A stretch of DNA of 64,000 nucleotides from Actinoplanes philippinensis (GTDB taxonomy: Bacteria; Actinomycetota; Actinomycetes; Mycobacteriales; Micromonosporaceae): contig NZ_FONV01000007.1 in assembly GCF_900113015.1 (NCBI RefSeq), positions 186,001 through 250,000 of the forward strand. The letters are read 5' to 3'. Under the pieces are notes generated by a model. The model made no database searches. It was not told the origin of the DNA and worked only from the letters and a program-made list of their open reading frames with translations. The position numbers and the translations under genes are program-made. Shown in pieces: positions 51,657-60,020 of the stretch. Within the stretch, counting starts at the first letter, position 1. Every line of letters begins with the position of its first letter.

Positions 51657-52734
51657 GTTCGACGTGGCGCTGTTCTCCCAGCCGCAGATGTTCACCGAGC
51701 CGTTCGGCGGCGTGCTGAGCAGTGTGCGGGCCTCCGTGGAGGGTTTCCGGGCGTCGTTCGTGCAGGCGACCACCCGGGCCGGCACGGACTGGAAGGGCGA
51801 GGCCGCCGACGCCCACCGGGAGGCCGCGAAGAAGCGTGCCGATGCCATGGACCGGCTGCAGCAGGCGCTGGCCAACGCCGGCCGGGTCGTGCAGTCGGGC
51901 GGCCAGGAGATGGCCGCGATGGTCAACGCGCTGCGGCAGTTCGTCAACTCGATGATGTCCGCCGGGTTCGTGGTGATGCCCGGCGGAGTGGTGCTGCCCG
52001 GTCCACCCCACTACGCGGAGGCGACCGCCGCCGGCCCGGCCGGCCCCGCGGTGCTCGCCGCCTATCAGGCCGTCGCCGCCGACCTGAGCGTCGCGATCCG
52101 GACCCAGGTCGTCGCGCTCACCGCCCTGGACAGCGCCACGGCGTCGGCGTTGCAGGCGGTGCTGGCCGGTCTCGCCACCGTGCAGAACCTGTCACCGGGG
52201 GTGCCCGACGCGGCGGCCGAGGGGTTCGACCCGAACACCGCCCTCAACGAGAACCGGTACGGCCCGTTGCTGGAGTGGACGACCCCCGGGCGGAACCCCG
52301 GCGACCCGCCGATCGTCGAGACCCGCGGCACGACGATGGAGACCTACCTCGACACCACCGACCTGCCGGAAACCGGCACCCGCGGCGAGCGGCGGATCCC
52401 CGGCGGCGTGAACCCGGCCGGGTACGACCCCACGGTGCACGCCAGAGGACATCTGCGAGCCGACACCCTGGGCGGCTCGCACAGCGACCCGGAGAACTTC
52501 GTCACGCTGTTCCACCGTTACGACCCGGGCGACCCCCACATCAACGAGACGCCGATGCGGGAGATCGAGATGCGGGTCCGGCGGGTGATCGAGGGCCGGC
52601 AGGCCGGAGTCCCCGCGCAGAACGTGCGCTATAGGGTGGAGGCCCTCGGAGACGAACGCCTCCCGCACAGCGTGCGCATCACGGCCCTCGGTGACCGCGG
52701 TTATCGCGAGACAGCCGTCATCCCGAACTGGTGA
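51649..52734 (+). CDS. WXG-nuclease polymorphic toxin (DNA/RNA non-specific endonuclease, NS_2-like)
   Basis: A 361-residue two-domain effector. Residues ~1-100 are a WXG100-like helical hairpin (TDWKGEAADAHREAAKKRAD, Trp48-Lys-Gly). A helical/Pro-rich linker runs to ~200. The C-terminal ~120 residues contain HARGHLRADTLGGSHSDPEN (His268), followed by FVTLFHRYD and INETPMREIEMRVRR. This is the His-Me-finger pattern of Endonuclease_NS_2 toxins (RGHL...GG...N..). It is probably exported by the adjacent ESX machine and acts on nucleic acid of competitors. Two immunity-type genes follow directly. Confidence 0.8.
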   Translation: MPEFDVALFSQPQMFTEPFGGVLSSVRASVEGFRASFVQATTRAGTDWKGEAADAHREAAKKRADAMDRLQQALANAGRVVQSGGQEMAAMVNALRQFVNSMMSAGFVVMPGGVVLPGPPHYAEATAAGPAGPAVLAAYQAVAADLSVAIRTQVVALTALDSATASALQAVLAGLATVQNLSPGVPDAAAEGFDPNTALNENRYGPLLEWTTPGRNPGDPPIVETRGTTMETYLDTTDLPETGTRGERRIPGGVNPAGYDPTVHARGHLRADTLGGSHSDPENFVTLFHRYDPGDPHINETPMREIEMRVRRVIEGRQAGVPAQNVRYRVEALGDERLPHSVRITALGDRGYRETAVIPNW

Positions 52735-52751
52735 TCGGAGGAGGAGACCGG

Positions 52752-53357
52752 ATGCAACCCACCACCCGGCGTGGCCTGGACGCGTTGACGGCCGCCTGGG
52801 CCGCCCTGCATCCCGGGGTCACGCCGATCGACGCCCGATTCGGGCTCAGCACCGTGCTGGGCGGCGCGATCGACGGTGTCCTGGCCTTCCCGCTGGAGGA
52901 CCACTGGCTCCTGGTCAGTTACGGCCTCAGCGAGCTGGACGACAAGGAGACCAGCGTTCCCGAGGTGTCCGGCTCCGGCTTCGAGCTGACCGCCCGGGTG
53001 GCCCGTGACCCCCGCACGGTCCTGCCGCCCCAGTGGATGATCCAGGTCATCAACGGGGTCGCGCGTAGCTTCGTGGACGGCATGGACCTGTCCCTCGGTG
53101 ACTGGATCGTCGGCGCCGGCGCCCTGGGCGGCTCCGCCCAGGCCGGGCCGCTGACCTCGGTGACGATCGTCGCCGATCCCGAGCTGCCTCGTATCGACAC
53201 CGCGAACGGCGTGGTGCACTTCTGGACCGTGGTCGGCCTCACCGGCCCGGAAGGGCTCGCCGCGCAGGAGGCGGGCACGGCGGAGCCGCTGGTGGCGGCT
53301 CTGCGGGAACGCAGTCCGTTGCTGATCACCGATCCGGCCCGTCCCGGCCTGGTCTGA
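52752..53357 (+). CDS. Suppressor-of-fused (SUFU) domain immunity protein
   Basis: A 201-residue soluble protein with the bacterial SUFU pattern: LSTVLGGAIDGVLAFPLEDH, WLLVSYGLSELDDKE, SGSGFELTARVARDPR, VHFWTVVGLT and a final LLITDPARPGLV. SUFU proteins recur as immunity factors beside polymorphic toxins. GGAGGAGAC precedes ATG 52752, 17 bp after the toxin stop. It is likely the cognate immunity to the nuclease. Confidence 0.85.
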   Translation: MQPTTRRGLDALTAAWAALHPGVTPIDARFGLSTVLGGAIDGVLAFPLEDHWLLVSYGLSELDDKETSVPEVSGSGFELTARVARDPRTVLPPQWMIQVINGVARSFVDGMDLSLGDWIVGAGALGGSAQAGPLTSVTIVADPELPRIDTANGVVHFWTVVGLTGPEGLAAQEAGTAEPLVAALRERSPLLITDPARPGLV

Positions 53358-53374
53358 TTCCGAGGGGAACACCG

Positions 53375-53941
53375 ATGCCCGGTGATGGAACGGCCGCCTT
53401 CGTCCAATGGCGGCAAGCAGTGACCTCCGCCGACCCGAACACCGAACCACCGGTCGACTGGGCCGCCGTCGAGTCGTCCGTCGGCCTGCGCCTGCCGGCC
53501 GACTACAAGGCCTACATCGACGAGTACGGCATCGGCTTCGTCAACCGGCTGTTCGCGGTGCGACACCCGACAACCGCGGAGGGCCGGTTCAACCTTCTCC
53601 GGGCGCCCGAGCAGTGGGAGGGACCGGACGCCGAGGAGGAGTATCTGGAGACGCATCTCACCGCTCCGCCGCTGCCGCTCGGGATCGGCCGGAACCGGCT
53701 GATGCTCTGCGCCGACAGTGACGACACCCAGATCTACTGGGACACCAGCAACGACGACCCGGATGCCTGGAGTGTGGTGGTCGGTGACGACGACGGCGAC
53801 ACCTGGCAGGCCGTCGACCTGACGCTGGTCGAGACCCTGCTCCAGCTTTTCACCGGCCGGCTGCCGGAACTCGGCTTCGACCGGGCCGGTTACGTGACCG
53901 GGGAGATCCACATCCAGCGGAACCCGTTCGCGCGCGCCTGA
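53375..53941 (+). CDS. SMI1/KNR4 (SUKH) family immunity protein
   Basis: A 188-residue protein with SUKH landmarks: WAAVESSVGLRLPADYKAYI, DEYGIGFVNRLFAV and the acidic IYWDTSNDDPDAWSVVVGDD before a final helix. SUKH proteins are the most common immunity proteins of polymorphic nuclease toxins. It follows the SUFU gene by 17 bp in one operon with the toxin, so it is either a second immunity to the same toxin or a stored immunity to a related one. Confidence 0.85.
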   Translation: MPGDGTAAFVQWRQAVTSADPNTEPPVDWAAVESSVGLRLPADYKAYIDEYGIGFVNRLFAVRHPTTAEGRFNLLRAPEQWEGPDAEEEYLETHLTAPPLPLGIGRNRLMLCADSDDTQIYWDTSNDDPDAWSVVVGDDDGDTWQAVDLTLVETLLQLFTGRLPELGFDRAGYVTGEIHIQRNPFARA

Positions 53942-54003
53942 CATTCGCGGCCTCGCCCACCGGGGAGATCCGCATCGGGTGGGGCCCGTCCGCGCGGGCC
54001 TAA
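53897..54003. repeat. Duplicated gene end at a convergent junction
   Basis: The last ~45 bp of the SUKH gene (from ACCGGGGAGATCC at 53897-53909) recurs 62 bp downstream (53959-53971 onward) with mismatches. The copy extends to the convergent stop at 54000, where it reads ...CGCGCGGGCCTAA. The 58 bp between the two genes thus consist mostly of a decayed copy of the gene's tail. Confidence 0.65.
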
Positions 54004-54344
54004 CTCTCGCAGGCCTCGCGCAGCAGATCGAGGTAGCGGCCGACCGCCGCGGGAGTGGACTGCCGCACCTCGGTCTCGTACGCGGAGCGGGCCTGGAGCT
54101 GGGCCGCCCGGATGGTGTCGGCGATCGCCTCGCCGAGGGACTCGCTGTCGTAGGTGCGCAGGGCGTCGTGCCGCAGGCTCAGCTCGGTCATCCGGCCGTG
54201 CAGGCTGGCCACCGCCGTCACCGAGCCGTCCGCCGAGCGGGACTCCACGGTCCGGGATCCGAGCTTCTCGGCGGCCTGCTGCATCGCGTGCAGGCCCGCC
54301 TCGGCGTCGGCCGCGAGCCGGTGGAAGTCGGCGGGCACCGTCAT
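54000..54344 (-). CDS. YbaB/EbfC-like protein
   Basis: A 114-residue protein with a YbaB-like layout: helix FHRLAADAEAGLHAMQQAAE, strand SADGSVTAVASLHGRMTELS, then a long helix SLGEAIADTIRAAQLQARSA. Its ATG overlaps the stop of a second YbaB-like gene. The pair sits downstream of the second mycosin and may form a heterodimer. A role in ESX substrate handling or DNA binding is open. Confidence 0.7.
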   Translation of the reverse strand: MTVPADFHRLAADAEAGLHAMQQAAEKLGSRTVESRSADGSVTAVASLHGRMTELSLRHDALRTYDSESLGEAIADTIRAAQLQARSAYETEVRQSTPAAVGRYLDLLREACES

Positions 54345-54640
54345 GTCGCACCCGCCGATCGGGCCAGGCGGCCGACGTCCTGCAACGCGGCCAGGCGCAG
54401 GGCCTCCGCCTCGGCGTACGCCGACTGCACCGCCCCGGCCACGGCGGCCGCCGGGTGACGGCTGATCGTCGGCACCAGCCGCACCCCGGTGACCAGGCCC
54501 GAACCGTCGGTCTCGACGGTGGCCAGACCGCCGGGATCCCGGCCGGTGTAGGTGGCGTCGTAGGCGTCCATGAGGGCGGTGTGCACGTCACGCACCGCCG
54601 CCGACGTGCTCCCGGCCAGCTGACGGTCCAGCGATCTCAC
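54341..54640 (-). CDS. YbaB/EbfC-like protein
   Basis: A 99-residue protein, similar in order to its neighbour: helix SAAVRDVHTALMDAYDATYT, strand LATVETDGSGLVTGVRLVPT, helix HPAAAVAGAVQSAYAEAEAL. Four-base overlaps join it to the mycosin upstream and the YbaB-like gene downstream. Length is near the E. coli YbaB size. Confidence 0.68.
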   Translation of the reverse strand: MRSLDRQLAGSTSAAVRDVHTALMDAYDATYTGRDPGGLATVETDGSGLVTGVRLVPTISRHPAAAVAGAVQSAYAEAEALRLAALQDVGRLARSAGAT

Positions 54641-55941
54641 CGGCCGGTGCCCGGCGGAGCCGAGGGTGGCTGCTGATACTGCTGCGGCTGCTGATACTGC
54701 TGCGGGTGCGGTGGGTAGCCGGGCGGTGGCGGATAGCCGGGCTGCGGAGGGTACGGATACCCCGAGGCCGGCGCGAGCTGGGCCCGCTTCCGCCGGCGGT
54801 TGCCGACCACGAGCCAGATGATCGCGACGATGCCGAGCACCGGCAGCAGGCCGATGATCGCGAACCCGGCGATCGCCTTGCCGGACAGGCCCGCCCGGGT
54901 GCCCCGATCCGCCGCCACCCAGTCGGTGCCGGCCGACGCGGTCCCGTTCCCGGCCGCGGCCGGGCCGCCGAGCGGGTTGGTGGCGACCGACGGCACCTTC
55001 GCGGTCAGAGCCTTCAGGATGTCGAGACGACCGAATCCGAACCTGTCGTCACGACCGGCCGGACCGGCGTCGTCGGCCGTGGTGATCAACCGGTTGATCA
55101 CGTCGGGCGCCTTGAGATCCGGGTACTTCGAGCGGATCAGCGCGGCCGCACCGGACACGATGGCGGCCGAGTCACTGGTGCCGACGCCCTTGCGGAACCC
55201 GCTGGTGTTGCCGGACGCCCGGGAGGCGGTGCTGACGATGCCGTCGGCCGGCGCGCTGAGGACGACCTTGTCACCGATCGCGGACAGATCCCACGCTTTG
55301 CCACCGCGCGACGTGCCGCTGACCGCGATCACGCCCGGGATCGCGGCCGGATAGCCGACCTCGTAATGCCCCTGCTCCAGGTTGCCCGCGCCGGCCACCA
55401 CCACGACATCCTTGGACAGGGCGTACTCGATGGCCTTGGTCAGGTCCGGGGAGGGCTCGTTCTGCGCGAAGGACAGGTTGAGCACCTGGGCGCCGTTGTC
55501 GACGGCCCATTCGATCCCCGCCCGGTTGGCGACGTTGTCCTGTCCGTCGGCGGCGCCCTGCACCGAGAGCACCGTTGCCTCTGGGGCGATGCCGAGCACG
55601 TTGTTCTGGCCACCGCCCTTGCCGACGATGACACCGGCCATGCCGGTGCCGTGCCCGTCGGTGTCGGGCTTGACCGGCCCGGCGACCGCCGAGTCGAACC
55701 GGGGCCCGACCTTGACCCGGCCCTTCAGGTCGGGATGGTCGGCGTCCACACCGGAGTCGACCAGCCCGACCAGCACGCCCTTGCCCTTGGTGATCTGGTG
55801 GACCTGGCCGATCTTCAGCTCGTCCAGATACCACTGGGCCTGGCGGACGGTCTCCGCACGCGCGGCGCTGCCGGGCAGCACGACGGCCAGCCCGGCAGCT
55901 ACGACGACCAGCGTCCGCGTCAGCGGTCGCACTCGGCGCAT
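54637..55941 (-). CDS. Second mycosin-like S8 serine protease
   Basis: A 434-residue secreted membrane-anchored protease. Signal peptide; Asp62 (LVDSGVDADHP), His97 (DGHGTGMAG), Ser256 (GTSDSAAIVSG), oxyanion Asn187 (GAGNLE). A TM helix (AGFAIIGLLPVLGIVAIIWL) leads to a cytoplasmic Pro/Tyr/Gln-rich tail with PPPPGYPPHPQQYQQPQQYQ repeats. It resembles mycosins and actinomycete type VII-associated serine proteases. It lies on the esx-substrate operon, away from eccC-mycP, so the locus has two different mycosins. Confidence 0.88.
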   Translation of the reverse strand: MRRVRPLTRTLVVVAAGLAVVLPGSAARAETVRQAQWYLDELKIGQVHQITKGKGVLVGLVDSGVDADHPDLKGRVKVGPRFDSAVAGPVKPDTDGHGTGMAGVIVGKGGGQNNVLGIAPEATVLSVQGAADGQDNVANRAGIEWAVDNGAQVLNLSFAQNEPSPDLTKAIEYALSKDVVVVAGAGNLEQGHYEVGYPAAIPGVIAVSGTSRGGKAWDLSAIGDKVVLSAPADGIVSTASRASGNTSGFRKGVGTSDSAAIVSGAAALIRSKYPDLKAPDVINRLITTADDAGPAGRDDRFGFGRLDILKALTAKVPSVATNPLGGPAAAGNGTASAGTDWVAADRGTRAGLSGKAIAGFAIIGLLPVLGIVAIIWLVVGNRRRKRAQLAPASGYPYPPQPGYPPPPGYPPHPQQYQQPQQYQQPPSAPPGTGR

Positions 55942-55969
55942 CTTGATCGTGATTCCTCTCGTGGCCCGG

Positions 55970-57247
55970 TCAGGCGATCACGCCGGGCGGAGTGGCGTTG
56001 TCGCCGCCCCACACGTCGTCGTCCTCCTGGAGCCAGGTCGAATACTCGCCGTCATCTCCCCCGTGGCCGCCGTGCCCGCCACCGCCGGCCATGCCGCCCA
56101 TGCCGGCACGACCGCCGCCGCGGCCGCCACGGCCGGCGCCCGCGCCGCCCATGGCCCCGCCGCCGGGAGCGACCGACGGGCCCAGTGGCGGCACTCTGCT
56201 GCCGGCCAGGCCGGCACCTCCGCCCAGCCCGCGGCCGGCACCGAGGCCACCGCCGGCACCGAGCGCGCCCGCGCCCAGGCCGCCGGATCCCAGGCCACCG
56301 CCGGAACCGAGACCGCCGAGACCGCCGCCGCCGAGGGTGCCGCTGCCCAGGCCACCGAGGCCACCGCCACCGGCGCCGGACAACCCGCCACCACCGGCGC
56401 CGGCCAGGCTGCTGCCCGGCGGCAGTGTCCCGGAGGAGCCTGACGGGTCGAACGAGCTGGAGTCCGGATCGAACGAACTCGACGACGGATCGAACGTGTC
56501 GGTGCCGCCGGTGCCGCTGCCACCGGCTGGGTCGAAGCTCGACACCGTGCTCGGACTCGTGGTGTCCATCCCGGTCGGGGTGAACCCGCCGTTCGCCGCG
56601 GACGCGCCGGACGGCACCTTGGGCGTGGGACTGCCGGTCGGCGTGAAGTCCGAGGACCCGTCGACCCCGCCCGGGTTGCGTGCGGTGCCCTCCGGAATGT
56701 TCGGCACCTCGCCGCCGTAGCCGCCGACCAGCTTCTCGTACGCCTCGATCGCGGCGCCCTCGCGGTCACGGATCCAGCCGTCGACGGCCTTCCACGCGTC
56801 ACCGATCAGCGGGATGTTGGAGATGCCGTCGCCCATGACGTATTTCAGGTAGCCGTGGGCGAACGTGCCCTCCTCGTACCCCGGGATCTCGGCGCCCTGG
56901 TTGTACGCCGACTGCCGGCTCTCCACCTCGGAATACATCCAGGTGGGGATCTCGATGGTGTTGACCGCCGTCTGCAGGTGGTCGTGCGCGCCGTTGAGCC
57001 CGTGCACGATCTTGCGGTGGTCCTCCGCGAGTCGTTCCAGCATGTCGCTGTGACCCTTGAGGTGCTCGCGGAACGCGTCGGCCGCGGCCCCCTGCCAGCT
57101 CTCCGTGTTGGTGGAGAGCGTGTTGATCGCGGTCCGCAACTCGTCGATCTGCCGGAACACCGAGCTCCACTGCGTGGCGGAGGCCTCGAGGTTGAAGTAG
57201 TTGCTCTTGATGCAGACGCGCTCGACGATCTGCTCCCATGTCGGCAT
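55970..57247 (-). CDS. WXG100/PPE-like secreted protein with Gly-rich repeats and C-terminal WLxEDD motif
   Basis: A 425-residue protein. The N-terminal ~110 residues are a WXG hairpin (TNTESWQGAAADAFREHLKG, Trp51-Gln-Gly). A helical middle follows to ~190, then a long disordered region rich in Gly, Ser and Pro with GLGGLGSG-type repeats. It ends in TWLQEDDDVWGGDNATPP. The PPE-like protein at 39082 ends in a very similar motif. It is probably an exported ESX substrate, with the tail as a secretion or anchoring signal (inference). Confidence 0.78.
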   Translation of the reverse strand: MPTWEQIVERVCIKSNYFNLEASATQWSSVFRQIDELRTAINTLSTNTESWQGAAADAFREHLKGHSDMLERLAEDHRKIVHGLNGAHDHLQTAVNTIEIPTWMYSEVESRQSAYNQGAEIPGYEEGTFAHGYLKYVMGDGISNIPLIGDAWKAVDGWIRDREGAAIEAYEKLVGGYGGEVPNIPEGTARNPGGVDGSSDFTPTGSPTPKVPSGASAANGGFTPTGMDTTSPSTVSSFDPAGGSGTGGTDTFDPSSSSFDPDSSSFDPSGSSGTLPPGSSLAGAGGGGLSGAGGGGLGGLGSGTLGGGGLGGLGSGGGLGSGGLGAGALGAGGGLGAGRGLGGGAGLAGSRVPPLGPSVAPGGGAMGGAGAGRGGRGGGRAGMGGMAGGGGHGGHGGDDGEYSTWLQEDDDVWGGDNATPPGVIA

Positions 57248-57257
57248 GACCGGCCTC

Positions 57258-57659
57258 CTAGACCTTGTTCCGGGAGGCGTTCACCGCGGACATGAACTCG
57301 GACGCGGTGAGCGCGTTGCGCTCCTCGGCCGTCTTGTACTTCTCGGCCAGCGTGGTGATCGCGGCCCCGTCCACCTCGAGCTGCGTCGCCAGGCTCTTCA
57401 GTGACGAGTCGACCGCCTGGAAGGTGGCCGCGATCCGCGTCTTCAGCTCGTCGGCGACCGGGATCTGGTCGCCCAGCGCCGACCGGCTCTCGTCACCGCC
57501 CGTCGAGGCGAGCCGGTTCGCGTCGTAGACCCCCGGCCGCAGGTCGTCGGTGATGGCGGCCGACAGAGCGTTGAGGTACGACGTGATGTTCGCCAGGTGC
57601 GCGACATCGACCTTCAGCTCGGTCAGGCCCTTCGCGTCCGCCGCCGTGAATTCCCCCAT
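57258..57659 (-). CDS. ESX-associated helical protein
   Basis: A 133-residue all-helical protein (VAHLANITSYLNALSAAITD, LKTRIAATFQAVDSSLKSLA, YKTAEERNALTASEFMSAVN) with no signal peptide. It is placed between two WXG100 genes and the larger WXG protein. EspC/DUF2580-like proteins have this length and role as co-secreted partners. It is part of the minus-strand esx operon. Confidence 0.7.
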   Translation of the reverse strand: MGEFTAADAKGLTELKVDVAHLANITSYLNALSAAITDDLRPGVYDANRLASTGGDESRSALGDQIPVADELKTRIAATFQAVDSSLKSLATQLEVDGAAITTLAEKYKTAEERNALTASEFMSAVNASRNKV

Positions 57660-57683
57660 GGTGCCTCCCTGCGCCGGAAATGC

Positions 57684-57962
57684 TTACCAGACCTTGGCGT
57701 TGTTCGCCTCGGTGCTCATGTAGTTCTCACGGGCGGTGCCGACGGCGCCACCGATCTGCGCGAGGATGCCGTTCAGGTCGGCGATGGCCTGGTCCCACTT
57801 GGCCTGGTGCGCGGCATACGCCTCCTGGTCCTGACCGTCCCACTGCATCCGCTGCAGACGGGTCCGCAGCGTGTCCAGCTTCTCCTCGATGCTCCGGGCG
57901 GCCGCCTGGATCTGGGAGTTGGCGTTCTCCAACGCCGCGTAGTTGACAAGGATCTCGCTCAT
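57684..57962 (-). CDS. WXG100 family protein (EsxA/EsxB-like)
   Basis: A 92-residue protein with the canonical WXG turn (RMQWDGQDQEAY, Trp41-Asp-Gly) between two helices. Its size matches the 100-residue family. It probably forms a heterodimer with the WXG100 protein encoded 18 bp upstream and is exported by the ESX system. A C-terminal ENYMSTEANN resembles the YxxxD/E secretion signal (Y-M-S-T-E). Confidence 0.9.
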   Translation of the reverse strand: MSEILVNYAALENANSQIQAAARSIEEKLDTLRTRLQRMQWDGQDQEAYAAHQAKWDQAIADLNGILAQIGGAVGTARENYMSTEANNAKVW

Positions 57963-57980
57963 GCTTGCTGACTCCCCCGC

Positions 57981-58295
57981 TTACGGATTTACGGCCGAGT
58001 TGAACTGGTTGAACATCGAGTTCTGCTGCTCGTCGTTCGAGGCGTGCACATTGCCCGACTTGTCCAGCAGATCAGCGATCTCGTCCATCGCCGTGAGCAG
58101 CTTCTTGACATCCGTGTCCCAGCGCTGCATCAGGTTCGAGAACCCGGTCGCGGCCTGGCCCTTCCACGCGGAACCCAGCTCCTGGACGTTGCCCTGCAGC
58201 GACTTCAGCTGCCCGTCGACCTCGGTGCGCGTCGACCGCACATCGCTGGCCGCGGTGGCCAGCGTGGCCTGATCGACTCTGAACGGTCCGGTCAT
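57981..58295 (-). CDS. WXG100 family protein (EsxA/EsxB-like)
   Basis: A 104-residue WXG100 protein: first helix VDQATLATAASDVRSTRTEV, turn GSAWKGQAATGF (Trp44-Lys-Gly), second helix WDTDVKKLLTAMDEIADLLD. First gene of the five-gene minus-strand esx operon with the second mycosin, with GAAGGG upstream of the ATG. It is the likely heterodimer partner of the next WXG100 protein. Confidence 0.9.
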   Translation of the reverse strand: MTGPFRVDQATLATAASDVRSTRTEVDGQLKSLQGNVQELGSAWKGQAATGFSNLMQRWDTDVKKLLTAMDEIADLLDKSGNVHASNDEQQNSMFNQFNSAVNP

Positions 58296-58897
58296 ACCCC
58301 GTCATCCCTTCGACACGCCGGGGGAACATCTCATCGCGCCCGCTGCGCTCCTGATGTGCTCCTACCCGGACGGAGACCTGTGCTGAGACAATAGCCGATT
58401 CACGCCAATCCTCGCGGCCCCCATTTCCGCTGGCAAAACGCAAAACGGACAATGACTCGTGTCGAATGCCATAGCGGCCGACGCCCGGCGGTTCGGGCAC
58501 GCCGTAATCAGGACCAAAAAGGACGGATCATAAACGCACGTCAGCGGGCGTCCACCCGCGCGTCGCGTGGATCACGGTGACCGTCAGTGAGAACAAGGTC
58601 ATAGTCCCCCCGATCGGATCCCGTACTCCGGCTCCAGGAACAGCGATTGTCACCTGGTCAGCAGGCAGGTACACACCGTGAGGCCGAGGGCCCGGTCGTC
58701 CGGGAGGCCGAAATCCGGTCACTCAACGTAGGCAAAAAAATCCATGCGGGGTACGGCGTGGGCGGCCCTTCGCCGCACCACCACTCCCGAGCCTGTCCGC
58801 GCGGCGTCCGCGCGGCGCACGACCGCGACGCGGCCGCCGGGCCGAGGCGGTGGGTCACCGATTTCCCGGCCGTGTTCCGTGCGACAGGATGGTGGCC
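58296..58897. other. Intergenic region upstream of the esx operon
   Basis: About 600 bp between divergent genes with no convincing ORF. It includes AT-richer stretches (around 58385-58460 and 58500-58640) that should carry the esx promoter; a TATTGT-like -10 exists at ~58390 on the minus strand but lacks a good -35. A short minus-strand frame at 58528-58722 has no recognised features. Confidence 0.5.
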
Positions 58898-59644
58898 ATG
58901 AGTTCGTTCGTCGTCACCGGCGGCGCCCGCGGTGTGGGGCGGGCCATCGCCGAGCGCCTCGCCGCGGACGGGACCGTCGTGGTGGTGGACGTGGCCGATC
59001 GGCTCGTTCCGCCGTACCCCCGCATGGTCCTGATCTCCGGGGACGCCGCCGATCCGGAAGTGGCGCTGCGGGCCGCGACGACCGCCGAGGCCGCCGGGCC
59101 GCTGCGCGGATGGGTCAACAACGCCGCGATCTTCGACGACGCCGACCTGATCGGCGCGCCGGCCGCGCGCATCCTGGAGCTGATCACCGCCAACCTGGCG
59201 CTCGCGGTGACCGGCTGCCACACCGCGGTGAACCATTTCCGCGAGCATCGGCGGCCCGGGGCGATCGTCAACGTCTCCTCGCACCAGGCGCAGCGGCCGG
59301 TGCGCGGCGCGCTGCCGTATGCCACCGCGAAGGCCGCGATCGAGGGGCTGACCAGGGCGGTTGCGGTCGATCACGGGCCGGACGGGATCCGCACCAACGC
59401 GGTGGCCCTCGGCTCGATCACGACGGCACGATCGGCGGCATATCGGGCCGGCCATCCCGAGGTGGACGGCCAGATGGCGGCGCTGCACCCGCTGGGACGG
59501 CCCGGAACGGCCGGTGAGGCAGCCGATGCGGTGGCGTTCCTGCTGTCCGGCACCGCCGGTTTCGTCAACGGGGTGATCCTGCCGGTCGACGGCGGCCGGT
59601 CCGCGAACGGCCCCGACCCGGAGGCGCGCCACCGCATCCGATAG
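58898..59644 (+). CDS. SDR-family oxidoreductase
   Basis: A 248-residue short-chain dehydrogenase. TGGARGVG (7-14) is the cofactor loop, NNAA (74-77) the stabilising motif, and the active site is SS-(x12)-Tyr141-x3-Lys145 (VSSHQ, PYATAK). It ends with GFVNGVILPVDGG, typical of classical SDRs. The substrate is unknown. ATG 58898 was preferred because the glycine-rich loop begins at residue 7. Confidence 0.87.
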   Translation: MSSFVVTGGARGVGRAIAERLAADGTVVVVDVADRLVPPYPRMVLISGDAADPEVALRAATTAEAAGPLRGWVNNAAIFDDADLIGAPAARILELITANLALAVTGCHTAVNHFREHRRPGAIVNVSSHQAQRPVRGALPYATAKAAIEGLTRAVAVDHGPDGIRTNAVALGSITTARSAAYRAGHPEVDGQMAALHPLGRPGTAGEAADAVAFLLSGTAGFVNGVILPVDGGRSANGPDPEARHRIR

Positions 59645-59681
59645 ACGGCCGACCAAGGTGGTGGGTAGACCCAGCACCACC

Positions 59682-60020
59682 ATGAAGAGCAATGCCGGCG
59701 GTATGTCGGAGGCTCGGGCGGCGGACGAGCATCAGGGCATGGACGATATCCGGGAAGCGCCCGCCACGGTGCGGGTGGCGTTCGTGATCTGGCTGGCCGC
59801 CGTCGGCGCCGGCACGGTGGAGACGGTGCCGGTGGTCACCGCCGCGCTCCCCGGCAGCACTCCGGCCGGCCTCGTCTTCGGGGCCGTCCGCACCCTCCAC
59901 GTCATCGCTGTCCTGACCGCGACGGCCCTGATGTTCACCCCACCGTCGAACCGGTGGTTCCGCCGCCGCCCAGGCGTAGCGTTCAGGGGCGCACGCCACG
60001 CCGGAGGAGGGCATTCATGA
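59682..60020 (+). CDS. Small two-helix membrane protein
   Basis: A 112-residue hypothetical protein with two predicted TM helices: VRVAFVIWLAAVGAGTVETV and LVFGAVRTLHVIAVLTATAL. Basic residues follow the second. Its stop overlaps the ATG of the nitronate-monooxygenase-like gene (ATGA), which supports that it is real. The start is uncertain: 59682, 59703 and 59739 are in-frame ATGs. Confidence 0.6.
   Translation: MKSNAGGMSEARAADEHQGMDDIREAPATVRVAFVIWLAAVGAGTVETVPVVTAALPGSTPAGLVFGAVRTLHVIAVLTATALMFTPPSNRWFRRRPGVAFRGARHAGGGHS

Noticed and set aside
58528..58722. A 64-codon minus-strand frame upstream of the esx operon
   Set aside because: No start context, no motif, and it lies where the esx promoter is expected.
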